The notes under the pieces: generated by a model
Database searches by the model: none
The model's input: the letters and a program-made list of their open reading frames with translations, nothing else
Told to the model about the DNA's origin: nothing
Source of the DNA: Hyphomicrobiales bacterium
Lineage (GTDB): Bacteria; Pseudomonadota; Alphaproteobacteria; Rhizobiales; Rhizobiaceae
Assembly: GCA_900469955.1 (NCBI GenBank)
Contig: UBYX01000018.1
Coordinates: 1-64,000 of the forward strand
DNA length: 64,000 nt
Direction: 5' to 3'
Translations under genes and position numbers: made by a program
Part shown: piece by piece, positions 33,882-43,757 of the stretch
Numbering within the stretch: the first letter of the stretch is position 1
Layout: every line of letters begins with the position of its first letter

Positions 33882-34073
33882 ATGACTACCCGCTTCCGCC
33901 CGATCCATTCGGGCTTCGAAACCCTTCGCATCGCCGGCCTGCCGCCGCGCTCGACGCAGGGTTATCATCATTTCGGCTCAGCCACTAACGAGCAGATCAC
34001 GTCGCGCGCAATGGCGCGTCCGATGGGCGTCACCCGCCCTGCTGCTGTCTTCGCGGATTTCCGCGAGCGCTGA
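33882..34073 (+). CDS. Small basic protein, unknown (1 of 2)
   Basis: A 63-residue protein, MTTRFRPIHSGFETLRIAG at the start, rich in Arg and Pro, no signal peptide. TTTAAGGAACCAAGGCC precedes the ATG. A second small ORF follows after 22 bases and begins in a similar way (MTTALFHPIRTLRENL), so the two may be an operon of related proteins. Two PhaR-like sites lie upstream. I do not recognise either protein. PHB-linked control would suggest a carbon-storage role, but this is inference only. Confidence 0.6.
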   Translation: MTTRFRPIHSGFETLRIAGLPPRSTQGYHHFGSATNEQITSRAMARPMGVTRPAAVFADFRER

Positions 34074-34095
34074 TCGAACCGACAAGGAAGCCGTC

Positions 34096-34251
34096 ATGAC
34101 AACCGCACTCTTCCATCCGATCCGCACTCTCCGCGAGAATCTGTCCCAGATCGGCGCTGCCGTGAACGCCTCGCGCGAATACAGCCGCGCCGGCGCCGTT
34201 CGTGCAAGCGCCGAAAAGGTCAATCCCGCCACGGCGGCAATCCCCCTCTGA
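34096..34251 (+). CDS. Small protein, unknown (2 of 2)
   Basis: A 51-residue protein with no membrane segment. The N terminus MTTALFHPIRTLRENLSQIG echoes the preceding ORF (MTTRF-RPI). It is mostly helical with an Ala-rich middle. AAGGAAGCCGTC before the ATG is a good ribosome-binding site. The gene ends 12 bases before the convergent EamA transporter gene. Confidence 0.6.
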   Translation: MTTALFHPIRTLRENLSQIGAAVNASREYSRAGAVRASAEKVNPATAAIPL

Positions 34252-34263
34252 TCCGAACTTCCG

Positions 34264-35208
34264 TCAGGTACCGGCGGAAGGCGGTGACGCCTTGCGCGCC
34301 GCTTTCCGTTCGAGCCCGAGCTGGTGCTCGCGGTATATGATGAATATCCCCGCCGAGACCGTGATTGCCGTTCCGACGAGCATGCTGACGGTCGGCACAT
34401 CCCCGAACAGAACATAGGCGATGCCGATCCCGAGCAGGATCGAGGTATATTCGAAGGGCGCGACGGTCGAGACGTCGGCGTTGCGATAGCTTTCGGTCAA
34501 CAGGAGCTGTCCAATGCCGCCGCAGAATCCGGCCCCGACCAGAAAAAGCTTTTGCTCGACCGTCAGGGGAGCCCAGCCGAACGGCAGGCTGATCAGGGAA
34601 AAGACGGCGGCCGTCAGCGAGAAATAGAGGACGATGGTCGAGGTCTTCTCGGTGCGGACGAGCTGGCGCGTCTGGACCAGTGCGAAGCCCGCCAGCACTG
34701 CCGACAAAATCACGGCAGCGGCTCCGACCGCCTGCTCCGATCCCATGCCGCTCTCGTTGAACATGGTCAGTTTGGGCCAGGAAATGATCACCACCCCGAC
34801 CATGCCGATCGCCACCGCCGTCCAGCGGTAGACCCGCACCGTTTCCTTCAGCACGATGGCCGCGAAGACCACCGCCAGCAGCGGGGTCGAATAACCGAGC
34901 GCAATGGCATCGGGCATCGGAAGGTGCACCAGCCCGTAAAACCCGCAAGCCATGGAGAGGATGCCGAAGAAACCGCGCTTCAGATGGCCTGGAAGGCTTT
35001 CGGTGTGGAAGCCGCGCTGGAGCTCTCGCCGGAAGGCGAGATAGACCATGATCGGCACGAGTGCGAAAGCGGACCGATAGAAGGTGATCTGGCCGGCTGG
35101 AACGCCTGCGCCCGCCGACTTGATGCAGGTCTGCATCATCACGAAAACGACGACGGAGGAAACTTTGAACATGATCCCCCGAAGGGGATTCAGGGCGTCG
35201 GCAGCCAT
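34264..35208 (-). CDS. EamA/DMT-family transporter (RhaT/YdcZ-like exporter)
   Basis: A 314-residue permease with ten predicted helices formed by two EamA repeats. GYSTPLLAVVFAAIVLKET and FEYTSILLGIGIAYVLFGDVP are the repeat-end signatures. Such proteins export amino acids or other small metabolites. ATG 35208 (MAADALNPLRGIMF) places the start just before helix 1; the frame is open to a TTG at 35286, so a 340-residue form is possible. Single gene, convergent with the small ORFs. Confidence 0.82.
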   Translation of the reverse strand: MAADALNPLRGIMFKVSSVVVFVMMQTCIKSAGAGVPAGQITFYRSAFALVPIMVYLAFRRELQRGFHTESLPGHLKRGFFGILSMACGFYGLVHLPMPDAIALGYSTPLLAVVFAAIVLKETVRVYRWTAVAIGMVGVVIISWPKLTMFNESGMGSEQAVGAAAVILSAVLAGFALVQTRQLVRTEKTSTIVLYFSLTAAVFSLISLPFGWAPLTVEQKLFLVGAGFCGGIGQLLLTESYRNADVSTVAPFEYTSILLGIGIAYVLFGDVPTVSMLVGTAITVSAGIFIIYREHQLGLERKAARKASPPSAGT

Positions 35209-35522
35209 CAATGGAACTCTTGGAAGATTTTCGGCCGCGTCGATACGGAGCCTGGCGAGACGTTCGGAGATTCGCTTTGCCGTCAAAATAACTCAAAAGT
35301 GCGGCGCACGCGATCAAAACTGATGATAGGTCGATCAATATCCGTGACCGGATACCCCGTGCCGGAGATATGCCGAAATCACATGAGGTATAATTTAGCG
35401 AAAATTTCAACAATCGTTTAGCATTGCGTGCAACTATGCCCGCGGCAATGGACATGCGTTGGTTCAGGGGGAGTGCCGAAAGGCTCCCGACGCCATATTG
35501 AAGAGCCGGTTCAGGAAGAAAC

Positions 35523-38171
35523 ATGCGAACAGATACGGGTCAGATCGTTCATCTGGCAGATTACCGCCCCACCGATTTCGTCCTGGAACGCGTCGATCTG
35601 ACGTTCGAGCTCGATCCGACCAACACCAAGGTCGAAGCCAGGCTGATCTTCCACCGCCGCGAGGGCGTCGATCCTTCCGCTCCGCTGGTGCTCGATGGTG
35701 ACGAACTCACGCTTTCCGGTCTCCTGTTCGACCAGAACGAGATCCCAGCCAGCCAATACGACGTCACGCCGGAAAGCCTGACCATTCGCGACCTGCCCGC
35801 GGAATCTCCGTTCGAAATCACCGTCACCACGTTCATCAACCCGGAAGCCAATACGCAGCTGATGGGTCTCTACCGCACCAACGGCATCTACTGCACCCAG
35901 TGCGAGGCGGAAGGTTTCCGCCGGATCACCTATTTCCCCGACCGGCCGGATGTGCTCGCGCCCTATACGATCACCATCGTTGGCGACAAGACGGCCAATC
36001 CGGTCATGCTCTCGAACGGCAATTTCCTGGGCGGCGCCGGTTACGACGAAGGCCGCGCCTTTGCCGCCTGGTTCGATCCGCATCCGAAACCCAGCTATCT
36101 TTTCGCGCTGGTCGCCGGCGATCTCGGTGTGGTCGAAGACACGTTCGAAACGATGTCCGGCCGCGAGGTCAAGCTGAAGATCTATGTGGAGCACGGCAAG
36201 GAACCGCGTGCCGCCTATGCCATGGATGCGCTGAAGCGCTCGATGAAATGGGACGAGGAACGGTTCGGCCGCGAATACGATCTGGACATCTTCATGATCG
36301 TCGCCGTGTCAGACTTCAACATGGGGGCCATGGAGAACAAGGGCCTCAACGTCTTCAACGACAAATACGTGCTGGCCGACCCGGAAACCGCGACCGACCA
36401 GGATTACGCGAATATCGAGGCGATCATCGCCCACGAATATTTCCACAACTGGACCGGCAACCGCATCACCTGCCGCGACTGGTTCCAGCTCTGCCTCAAG
36501 GAAGGCCTGACGGTCTATCGCGACCATGAATTTTCGGCAGACCAGCGGTCCCGTCCGGTGAAGCGCATTGCCGAAGTGCGGCACCTGAAGTCGGAGCAGT
36601 TTCCGGAGGATGCCGGGCCGCTCGCCCATCCCGTCCGCCCGACGAAATACCGCGAAATCAACAACTTCTATACGACGACCGTCTACGAAAAGGGTTCGGA
36701 AGTCACCCGCATGATCGCCACCCTTCTGGGCAAGGCGGATTTCAAAGCAGGCATGGACCTCTATTTCGAGCGCCATGACGGGCAGGCCGCAACGGTCGAG
36801 GATTTCGTCAAGTGCTTCGAGGATGCGAGCGGTCGCGACCTGACGCAGTTCTCGCTCTGGTACCATCAGGCCGGCACGCCGCTGGTGACCGCTTCCGGCG
36901 ATTACGACCAGTCGAGCGGCACCTTTACCCTGTCGCTGGAGCAGATGATCCCGGCGACTCCCGGTCAGTCGGCCAAAGAGCCGATGCATATCCCGCTGTC
37001 CTTCGCGCTGATCCTCGACAACGGGTCTCTGGCGGCGCCCTCCGCCGTCAAGGGCGGTGAAGTGACCGGCGACGTGCTGCATCTCACCCACCGCAAGCAG
37101 ACCTTCACCTTCTCGGGTATCTCCTCGCGTCCGGTGCTTTCGCTCAACCGTTCCTTCTCGGCGCCGATCAACCTGCATTTCGATCAGACATCGACCGATC
37201 TCGCCCATATTGCCCGCCACGACACGGACCTCTTCGCCCGCTGGCAGGCGCTGACCGATCTCGCCATGCCGAACCTGATGAAGGCTGCACGCGACGCCCG
37301 AGACGGCAGGGAGGTCAAATGCGATCCGGCGCTGATCTCGGCTCTACTCGAGGCGGCGGCAGACGACAAACTCGAGCCGGCCTTCCGCGCCCAGGCGCTG
37401 ACGCTTCCAAGCGAGTCCGACATCGCTCGCGAACTCGGCAGCAACAACGATCCCGATGCAATTCATGCCGGTCGCCATGCCATCCTGAACGCGATCGCGA
37501 AGGCCGGAGAGAAAACCTTTCTGCGGCTTTTCGAGGAGATGGCGATCCCCGGTCCCTACACGCCGGATGCGGCCAGTGCGGGCAAACGTTCGCTGCGGAA
37601 CAGCGCGCTTTCCTATCTCACCTATGCCGAAGGAACGCCTGCGCGCGCAGCGGAGGCTTTCGGTTCGGCCGACAACATGACCGACCTTGCGCAGGCGCTG
37701 ACGCTGCTTGCGCATCGCTTCCCGGATGCCGCCGAAACGACGGCGGCGCTCGCGAGCTTCCTGACCCGCTTCGACGGCAATCCGCTTGTCATCGACAAGT
37801 GGTTTTCGATCCAGGCGACCATTCCTGGCGCCGGCGCATTGACCCGCGTTAAGGGGCTGATGGAGAATTCGCGTTTCGTCGCGACCAATCCGAACCGCGT
37901 CCGTGCACTGATCGGTACATTCGCCTTCTCCAACCCGACGGGCTTCAACCGCGCCGATGGAGAAGCCTATCGGTTCCTCGCCGAGCAGATCCTTTCGATC
38001 GACCCGAAGAACCCGCAGCTCGCCGCCCGCATCCTCACGTCGCTGCGCTCCTGGCGTTCGCTGGAGCCTGCTCGTGCCGATCATGCGCGATTGGCACTCG
38101 GGACGATCGAGCGTGCTTCGACCCTGTCGACGGACGTTCGCGACATCGTGGAACGGATGCTCAAGGGTTGA
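35523..38171 (+). CDS. pepN: Aminopeptidase N (M1 family)
   Basis: An 882-residue cytosolic zinc aminopeptidase (E. coli PepN is 870). MGAMENKG is the substrate-anchoring GAMEN motif. HEYFHNWTGNR gives the HExxH-x18-E zinc site, with the second Glu in CLKEGLTVYRD. It removes N-terminal residues from peptides in the last steps of protein turnover. AGGAAG precedes the ATG. The 236-base region before it has a TATCCG-TGAC-CGGATA inverted repeat (35339-35354) of unknown use. Confidence 0.95.
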   Translation: MRTDTGQIVHLADYRPTDFVLERVDLTFELDPTNTKVEARLIFHRREGVDPSAPLVLDGDELTLSGLLFDQNEIPASQYDVTPESLTIRDLPAESPFEITVTTFINPEANTQLMGLYRTNGIYCTQCEAEGFRRITYFPDRPDVLAPYTITIVGDKTANPVMLSNGNFLGGAGYDEGRAFAAWFDPHPKPSYLFALVAGDLGVVEDTFETMSGREVKLKIYVEHGKEPRAAYAMDALKRSMKWDEERFGREYDLDIFMIVAVSDFNMGAMENKGLNVFNDKYVLADPETATDQDYANIEAIIAHEYFHNWTGNRITCRDWFQLCLKEGLTVYRDHEFSADQRSRPVKRIAEVRHLKSEQFPEDAGPLAHPVRPTKYREINNFYTTTVYEKGSEVTRMIATLLGKADFKAGMDLYFERHDGQAATVEDFVKCFEDASGRDLTQFSLWYHQAGTPLVTASGDYDQSSGTFTLSLEQMIPATPGQSAKEPMHIPLSFALILDNGSLAAPSAVKGGEVTGDVLHLTHRKQTFTFSGISSRPVLSLNRSFSAPINLHFDQTSTDLAHIARHDTDLFARWQALTDLAMPNLMKAARDARDGREVKCDPALISALLEAAADDKLEPAFRAQALTLPSESDIARELGSNNDPDAIHAGRHAILNAIAKAGEKTFLRLFEEMAIPGPYTPDAASAGKRSLRNSALSYLTYAEGTPARAAEAFGSADNMTDLAQALTLLAHRFPDAAETTAALASFLTRFDGNPLVIDKWFSIQATIPGAGALTRVKGLMENSRFVATNPNRVRALIGTFAFSNPTGFNRADGEAYRFLAEQILSIDPKNPQLAARILTSLRSWRSLEPARADHARLALGTIERASTLSTDVRDIVERMLKG

Positions 38172-38179
38172 GGGATAAC

Positions 38180-38204
38180 GCCGCCACAGGCACTCCGTGG
38201 CGGC
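38180..38204 (+). terminator. Hairpin after pepN (possible terminator)
   Basis: GCCGCCAC / GTGGCGGC with a 9-base loop and no T run, 9 bases after the pepN stop. Confidence 0.5.
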
Positions 38205-38234
38205 AGTTCCCACGCCGGTGATGCATTGGTCGCA

Positions 38235-38349
38235 GACTCTTGCGAATCGCCTTGAAATCAAACCGTTAAAAAAATCTTATCAACCCTCTGGACACGAAGA
38301 ATCACTAATGATTCATTAAGTCAGATTCGGGCGAGCGGCGCGTCGAATC
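38235..38349 (+). promoter_or_regulatory. GANTC cluster and CtrA-like site upstream of the pleC-like kinase
   Basis: Six GANTC sites in 115 bases (38235, 38244, 38299, 38310, 38324, 38345). About 0.5 would be expected by chance. TTAA-N7-TTAT (38266-38280) is one base off the CtrA box TTAA-N7-TTAA. The region is 193 bases long and ends at the kinase start. Confidence 0.6.
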
Positions 38350-38364
38350 ACCACGAGGGACTAC

Positions 38365-40716
38365 ATGAGAACGATGGCGGACGTGCAGCGGGCAACCGCG
38401 GCCGAAGGGCGGCTGCGTTTCAAATTTCCGAGCTTTTCGGGCTTGAAGCACGTCGTTCCAGACGAGGCTCGGCTTTCTGTTCAACCCATTTCGCGCCAGC
38501 TGCCGCGGGTGGAGCTGGTCCTGAAGCGTTCGATCCCTCTCCTCATCATCGCCTTCCTCACCGTCGTCGCGGCGTCCCGCATTCTCGGCATCATTGCCGA
38601 GCACGGGCGAATGGAAGATGCGGCGCAGCAATCGACTGCGCTCATGGCCATGGCTGCGAAGGCGACTTTGTCAGCCGAGCCCTTCGAATTTTCCGCCAGC
38701 AACCGTACGATGGCGGAAACCCGCGTGGGCGCCGTCCTGCCGCCGCCTCAGCTTGAGGCGGATGCCTTCATCCTTCTGGTCGACAATGCCGGGTATATCT
38801 TTGGCGGATCCGGACAGGTAGCGGCCTATGTCGGGCGGCGCCTCACATCCGTCCTGCCGGAAACGGCAGCCCTTCGTCGCCTCGGCGACGACGATGGGGT
38901 CATCGAGACCTATTTTGGCGCTATCCCCCACTATGCGGCGATCCAGCCGCTCGGCAGCGACGGCGCTTTGGTCGTAGCGGCCCATTCGCTTGAAAGCATC
39001 AACCGCTTCTGGCGCCACGAAGTCTCGCTCAACGTCACGCTCTTCACCGGCATTTCCGCGATCCTGCTCGTTATCCTCTACGCCTACTACATGCAGGTGA
39101 AGCGGGCGCGCGAGGCGGACGATACCTTCGTGGAATCCAACCTGCGCATCGAGACGGCATTGTCGCGTGGACGCTGCGGCCTGTGGGATTTCGACGTCAC
39201 CAACCGGCGCCTGTTCTGGTCGGGCTCCATGTACGAGATGCTGGGCCTGCCGCCTGCCGGCAATGTCATCTCCTTCGCTGACGCGGCGCGGATGATGCAT
39301 CCGAGCGACGGCAATATCTACGCGCTTGCCCGCGCGATCAGCCGCAGCAACGCCAAGCAGGTGGATCAGGTGTTCCGCATGCGCCACGCCGCGGGCCACT
39401 ATGTCTGGATGCGTGCCCGCGCCCAGGTGGTGAAGACCGCCGCAGGTCGCACCCATGTCATCGGCATCGCTATGGACGTCACCGAGCAGCACCGTCTCGC
39501 CCAGCGCTATGCCGAAGCGGACCAGCGGCTCGCCGACGCGATCGAATGCACTTCAGAAGCCTTCGTGCTGTGGGACAAGAACGACCGGTTGGTGATGTGC
39601 AACACCCATTTTCAGCAGGCCTACGGGCTGCCGGACAGCGTGTTGGTGCCCGGCACCGAACGTACTGCCGTCAACGCGGCGGCGGCTCGCCCTGTCATCG
39701 AGCGGCGCGTTGCCGATCCGGACGGCAGCGGCCTCTCCCGCACCACCGAGGTGCAGCTTGCGGACGAACGCTGGCTGCAGATCAACGAACGCCGCACGCG
39801 CGACGGCGGCCTTGTCTCGGTCGGTACTGACATTTCGCTGCTGAAACGCCACCAGGAGCGCCTACGCGACAGCGAGCGCCGGCTGATGGCGACGATCGGC
39901 GATCTTTCCTCGTCGCAGAAGAAGCTCGAGCGCCAGAAGGCCGAACTTTCCACCGCCAATGCCAACTATCAGGCGGAGAAAGAACGCGCGGAAGCCGCCA
40001 ACAAAGCGAAGTCCGAATTCCTGGCCAACATGTCGCACGAGTTGCGGACGCCTTTGAACGCCATTCTCGGCTTCTCCGAAATCCTGATGAACGGCATGTT
40101 CGGCCCGCTCGGCTCGTCCAAATATCTGGAATATTCCAAGGATATCCACGACAGCGGCAAACATCTCCTGAACGTCATCAGCGACATCCTCGACATGTCG
40201 AAGATCGAGGCCGGTCATATGCGCATCCAGTGCGAGGCCGTGGACCTGAAGCCGCTCATCGAGGAAAGCCTGCGCCTGACATCGGTCGCGGCGCAGGACA
40301 AAGCCATCACCATCCAGCGGCGCCTATGCGACAATCTGAACATGGGCGGCGATCGCCGGGCGCTGAAACAGGTGATGCTGAACCTCCTGTCCAACGCGGT
40401 GAAGTTCACGAATGAAGGCGGCAAGATCGAGCTGCGGGCGCGCAGGCTGGAGAAGGGCGTGTTGCTCACCATCGCCGACACCGGTATCGGCATACCGAAG
40501 GAATCGCTCAACAAGATCGGCCAGCCGTTCGAGCAGGTGCAGAGCCAATATGCGAAGAGCAAGGGCGGTTCCGGCCTCGGCCTCGCCATCTCCCGCTCGC
40601 TGATCACGCTGCATGGCGGCACCATGCGGATCCGTTCCAGGGTCGGCGAAGGCACGGTCGTATCGCTGCACATTCCCGACCTGCAGTTTCCGGTCGCCCT
40701 GAGAAGGTCGGCCTGA
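38365..40716 (+). CDS. pleC: PAS-containing membrane histidine kinase, PleC-like
   Basis: A 783-residue sensor kinase: two membrane helices (about residues 53-73 and 225-248) flank a periplasmic sensor. Two PAS-type domains (about 270-375 and 390-495) and a coiled coil (about 498-545) follow. The HisKA box SHELRTPLNAILGFSE has the phospho-acceptor His558, then HATPase with DTGIGIP and GGSGLGLAISRSL. In rhizobia a kinase of this form next to pepN and glnE is PleC, the DivK kinase/phosphatase controlling polarity. The symbol rests on architecture and synteny. The promoter carries many CcrM sites, in line with a cell-cycle gene. Confidence 0.72.
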   Translation: MRTMADVQRATAAEGRLRFKFPSFSGLKHVVPDEARLSVQPISRQLPRVELVLKRSIPLLIIAFLTVVAASRILGIIAEHGRMEDAAQQSTALMAMAAKATLSAEPFEFSASNRTMAETRVGAVLPPPQLEADAFILLVDNAGYIFGGSGQVAAYVGRRLTSVLPETAALRRLGDDDGVIETYFGAIPHYAAIQPLGSDGALVVAAHSLESINRFWRHEVSLNVTLFTGISAILLVILYAYYMQVKRAREADDTFVESNLRIETALSRGRCGLWDFDVTNRRLFWSGSMYEMLGLPPAGNVISFADAARMMHPSDGNIYALARAISRSNAKQVDQVFRMRHAAGHYVWMRARAQVVKTAAGRTHVIGIAMDVTEQHRLAQRYAEADQRLADAIECTSEAFVLWDKNDRLVMCNTHFQQAYGLPDSVLVPGTERTAVNAAAARPVIERRVADPDGSGLSRTTEVQLADERWLQINERRTRDGGLVSVGTDISLLKRHQERLRDSERRLMATIGDLSSSQKKLERQKAELSTANANYQAEKERAEAANKAKSEFLANMSHELRTPLNAILGFSEILMNGMFGPLGSSKYLEYSKDIHDSGKHLLNVISDILDMSKIEAGHMRIQCEAVDLKPLIEESLRLTSVAAQDKAITIQRRLCDNLNMGGDRRALKQVMLNLLSNAVKFTNEGGKIELRARRLEKGVLLTIADTGIGIPKESLNKIGQPFEQVQSQYAKSKGGSGLGLAISRSLITLHGGTMRIRSRVGEGTVVSLHIPDLQFPVALRRSA

Positions 40717-40755
40717 GGCGAACAAGTAGCGCTGGATCTTAAAATCTGCCAACCT

Positions 40756-43722
40756 TCAGCGGCTACGGCTCCCCGATCCCACAACCGCCCTGAATATCGC
40801 GCGCACGGCTGTCGATAGTCGCTTGATCTCGCCCTCAAGCATTCTGATATCCGGGCAGTCGCCGGCGCGGCAGATCCGCTCCACAAGGCCGGTCGGGGCA
40901 TCACTGGGATCAAAGGGGCCGTCGACGCAGAGCCGGATGATCTGGGAGAGCTCGGTGAACAGCACGAGGGTTTCCAGACAGGTTTCAAGGTCGTCGGGTT
41001 TCATCAGCGTCTCGCCGATCGCCTTCAAAGCATCTCCGGTACTCAGGCCATAGGTATCGGCTGTGAAACCTTCTGCCGGCGCGATCAGCCTGAGATATTG
41101 GGCGATGAATTCGATATCGATCAGCCCGCCGGGGATAAGCTTGAAATCCCAGATGTCACGCGGTGGCTTTTCCTTTTCGATCAGCTCGCGCATCTCTGCG
41201 ACGTCGGCGGCAACCTTTCCGACATCCCGTTCCGCGGCCAGCACGTCGTGGATGACATCCCTCGCCTCGTCGGCGAGGCTGGCCTCACCGCAGACGAGCC
41301 GTGCCCGCGTCAACGCCATATGCTCCCAGGTCCAGGCCTCCTCCCGCTGATATTTGCCGAAGGCGTTGATGCGGGTGGCCACCGGTCCCTTGTTGCCGGA
41401 AGGCCTTAGCCGCAGGTCGACCTCGAATATCACGCCTTCAGACATGGGCGCGGACAGCGCGGCGATCAGGCGCTGGGTCAGGCGGGTGAAATAGCGGGTG
41501 GAATCGAGCGGCTTCGGGCCTTCGCTTTCCATCGCCTCGCTGTTGTAGTCGTAGAGCAGGATGAGGTCGACGTCGGATCCGGCCGTCAGTTCGAAGCTGC
41601 CGAGCTTTCCCATGCCCATGACGACCACCCGGCCGCCCGGAAAGGTCCCGTGCGAGGCTTCGATCTCCTCCACCACGGCATTCAGAGCCGCTTCGATCAG
41701 GAGATCGGCGAGATGGGTAAAGCCGCGTGCCGCCTGGACGCCGGAAATCGCACCGGTCAGGAGCCGGATGCCGATCAGAAAACGCTGCTCGGCCGCAAAG
41801 ATGCGCAGGCGATCGAGCCGCTCCTCGTAATGCCGGGCTCCGCCGATAAAGGTCGTCAATCGCTGGGAAAGATAGTCGCGCGTCGGCAGTTCCGTCATCA
41901 TGCCTGGGTCCAGCATGCCGTCGAAGACATGCGGCTTGGAGGCGATGATGTCGGCAAGCCGCGGCGCCGACGACATGATCGTGACGATGAGCGCAAGCAA
42001 CGGCGGATTGTTGCCGATCAGCGAAAAGAGCTGGATGCCCGCCGGCAGCCCCCTCAGAAAATGGTCGAAGCGCAGCAGCGCTTCGTCTGCCCGCTTGCTT
42101 TCGCCGAAGGCCTTGAGCAGCGCCGGCATGAGTTCCGTCAGCCGTTCGCGCGCTTCGACCGATTGCGTCGCGCGGTAGCGGCCATAGTGCCAGGTGCGGA
42201 TGACGTGGGAAATGTCCGCCGGCCGCTCGAAGCCCAGCGCGGCAAGCGTTTCCAGCGTGCCGGGATCGTCGCGCTGGCCGGTGAAGACGAGGTTGCCGTC
42301 ACCGCCGGAGAGCTTCGCCTCCTGTTCGAAAAGCCGCGCATAGCGCTTCTCGACCGTCCGCAGAACCTCTTCCAGCCGCGCGGAAAAACTCGCGGCATCG
42401 GCAAAACCCAGCATGAAGGCGATTCGCTTCAGCTCCGCATCCGTTGCTGGAAGGTCATGGGTCTGCTCGTCGTGCACCATCTGGATGCGGTGCTCGACAT
42501 CCCGCAGGAACCAGTAGCAGTCCGTCAACTCAGCCGCGATTTCCGGCGCAATCCATTTGGCATCAGCCAGTGCCTTGAGCGCCGCCTCGGTTTCCCGCGC
42601 GCGAAGCGGTGGCATCCGCCCGCCGGCGATCAATTGCTGGGTCTGGGCAAAGAATTCAATCTCGCGGATACCGCCCCGACCGAGCTTCACGTCATGGCCT
42701 TTTACGGTGATTGCGCCGTGCCCCTTGTGGACATGGATCTGCCGTTTGATCGAGTGGATGTCGGCAATCGCCGCGTAATCGAGATATTTACGGAACACGA
42801 AAGGCGTCAGCAGCCGCATGAAGTTCTCGCCTGCTGGAATGTCCCCGGCAATCGGCCGCGCCTTGATAAAGGCAGCCCGTTCCCAGTTCTGTCCCCTGCC
42901 CTCGTAGTAGATAAGCGCCGCGTCGAGCGAGACGGCAAGCGGCGTCGAGCCGGGATCGGGACGCAGGCGCAGGTCGGTTCGAAACACGTACCCGTCCGCC
43001 GTCCGTTCCTGCAGGATACGGATCAGACGCCGCATCATCCGGCCGTAGGTTTCCGAAGCTTCGAGCGGGTCCGTCAGTATGCCCGCTTCCGGATCAAAAA
43101 AGACGACGATGTCGATATCGGAGGAATAGTTGAGCTCGCGGCCGCCGAGCTTGCCCATGCCAAGCACGATCAGGCCGGAATCCTTGCGGGGATTTTCCGG
43201 GTCGCGAACCGTGAGCTTGCCGCTCTCATGACCGGCGAGCAACAGGTGGTCGATCGCAGCCGCCACGCAGGCGTCGGCCATCGCGCTCAGCCAACGGGTC
43301 GTGTCGCTGGCGGAAAAAATGCGTGCGAGATCGGCAAGGGCGACCAAAAAGCTCAGGCCTTGCTTCGCGTCCCGCAGGGCGGTCATCACCTCGTTTTCTG
43401 CGGGCGTCTTGCCGTCCCTGGGCCGCCAGGCATTCCGCGCTGTATCGACAAGCCGCTGCAAAGCAGGCTCAAGCGGCTCGTTGACAGCCGTAACGAGAAG
43501 CGATGGGGAAGCGGCGGCCGTGTCGCGCAGATAGGGCGACAGCGTAAAAGCCGCGATGATGAACTCCTTGAGAGCGCTATCCGCCTTCAGCCATTCCGCA
43601 AGAACCGGCTCGGCCTTGCCGATGTCCTTGAGCCCGGCGGAGACCGCTTTTGCTTCCGCCTGGTTCAGCGGTCGAATGACCTCCGCCTTGACCGAATCGA
43701 GCCGGTTCTGCTTTTCCGCCAC
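40756..43722 (-). CDS. glnE: Bifunctional glutamine synthetase adenylyltransferase/deadenylase
   Basis: A 988-residue protein with two nucleotidyltransferase domains. GMGKLGGRELNYSSDIDIVVFFD (N-terminal, deadenylase) and GMGKLGSFELTAGSDVDLILLYD (C-terminal, adenylylase) each hold the metal-binding DxD, and a GlnD/PII-type regulatory helix region joins them. It switches glutamine synthetase I according to nitrogen status. GTG 43722 is chosen because GGAGGAG lies 6 bases before it. Downstream of a two-component pair on the same strand (20-35 bases), likely co-transcribed. A 703-residue frame on the other strand is a shadow. Confidence 0.94.
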   Translation of the reverse strand: MAEKQNRLDSVKAEVIRPLNQAEAKAVSAGLKDIGKAEPVLAEWLKADSALKEFIIAAFTLSPYLRDTAAASPSLLVTAVNEPLEPALQRLVDTARNAWRPRDGKTPAENEVMTALRDAKQGLSFLVALADLARIFSASDTTRWLSAMADACVAAAIDHLLLAGHESGKLTVRDPENPRKDSGLIVLGMGKLGGRELNYSSDIDIVVFFDPEAGILTDPLEASETYGRMMRRLIRILQERTADGYVFRTDLRLRPDPGSTPLAVSLDAALIYYEGRGQNWERAAFIKARPIAGDIPAGENFMRLLTPFVFRKYLDYAAIADIHSIKRQIHVHKGHGAITVKGHDVKLGRGGIREIEFFAQTQQLIAGGRMPPLRARETEAALKALADAKWIAPEIAAELTDCYWFLRDVEHRIQMVHDEQTHDLPATDAELKRIAFMLGFADAASFSARLEEVLRTVEKRYARLFEQEAKLSGGDGNLVFTGQRDDPGTLETLAALGFERPADISHVIRTWHYGRYRATQSVEARERLTELMPALLKAFGESKRADEALLRFDHFLRGLPAGIQLFSLIGNNPPLLALIVTIMSSAPRLADIIASKPHVFDGMLDPGMMTELPTRDYLSQRLTTFIGGARHYEERLDRLRIFAAEQRFLIGIRLLTGAISGVQAARGFTHLADLLIEAALNAVVEEIEASHGTFPGGRVVVMGMGKLGSFELTAGSDVDLILLYDYNSEAMESEGPKPLDSTRYFTRLTQRLIAALSAPMSEGVIFEVDLRLRPSGNKGPVATRINAFGKYQREEAWTWEHMALTRARLVCGEASLADEARDVIHDVLAAERDVGKVAADVAEMRELIEKEKPPRDIWDFKLIPGGLIDIEFIAQYLRLIAPAEGFTADTYGLSTGDALKAIGETLMKPDDLETCLETLVLFTELSQIIRLCVDGPFDPSDAPTGLVERICRAGDCPDIRMLEGEIKRLSTAVRAIFRAVVGSGSRSR

Positions 43723-43757
43723 GATACTCTCCTCCAATCTCGCCTTGCCGTTCCCAA

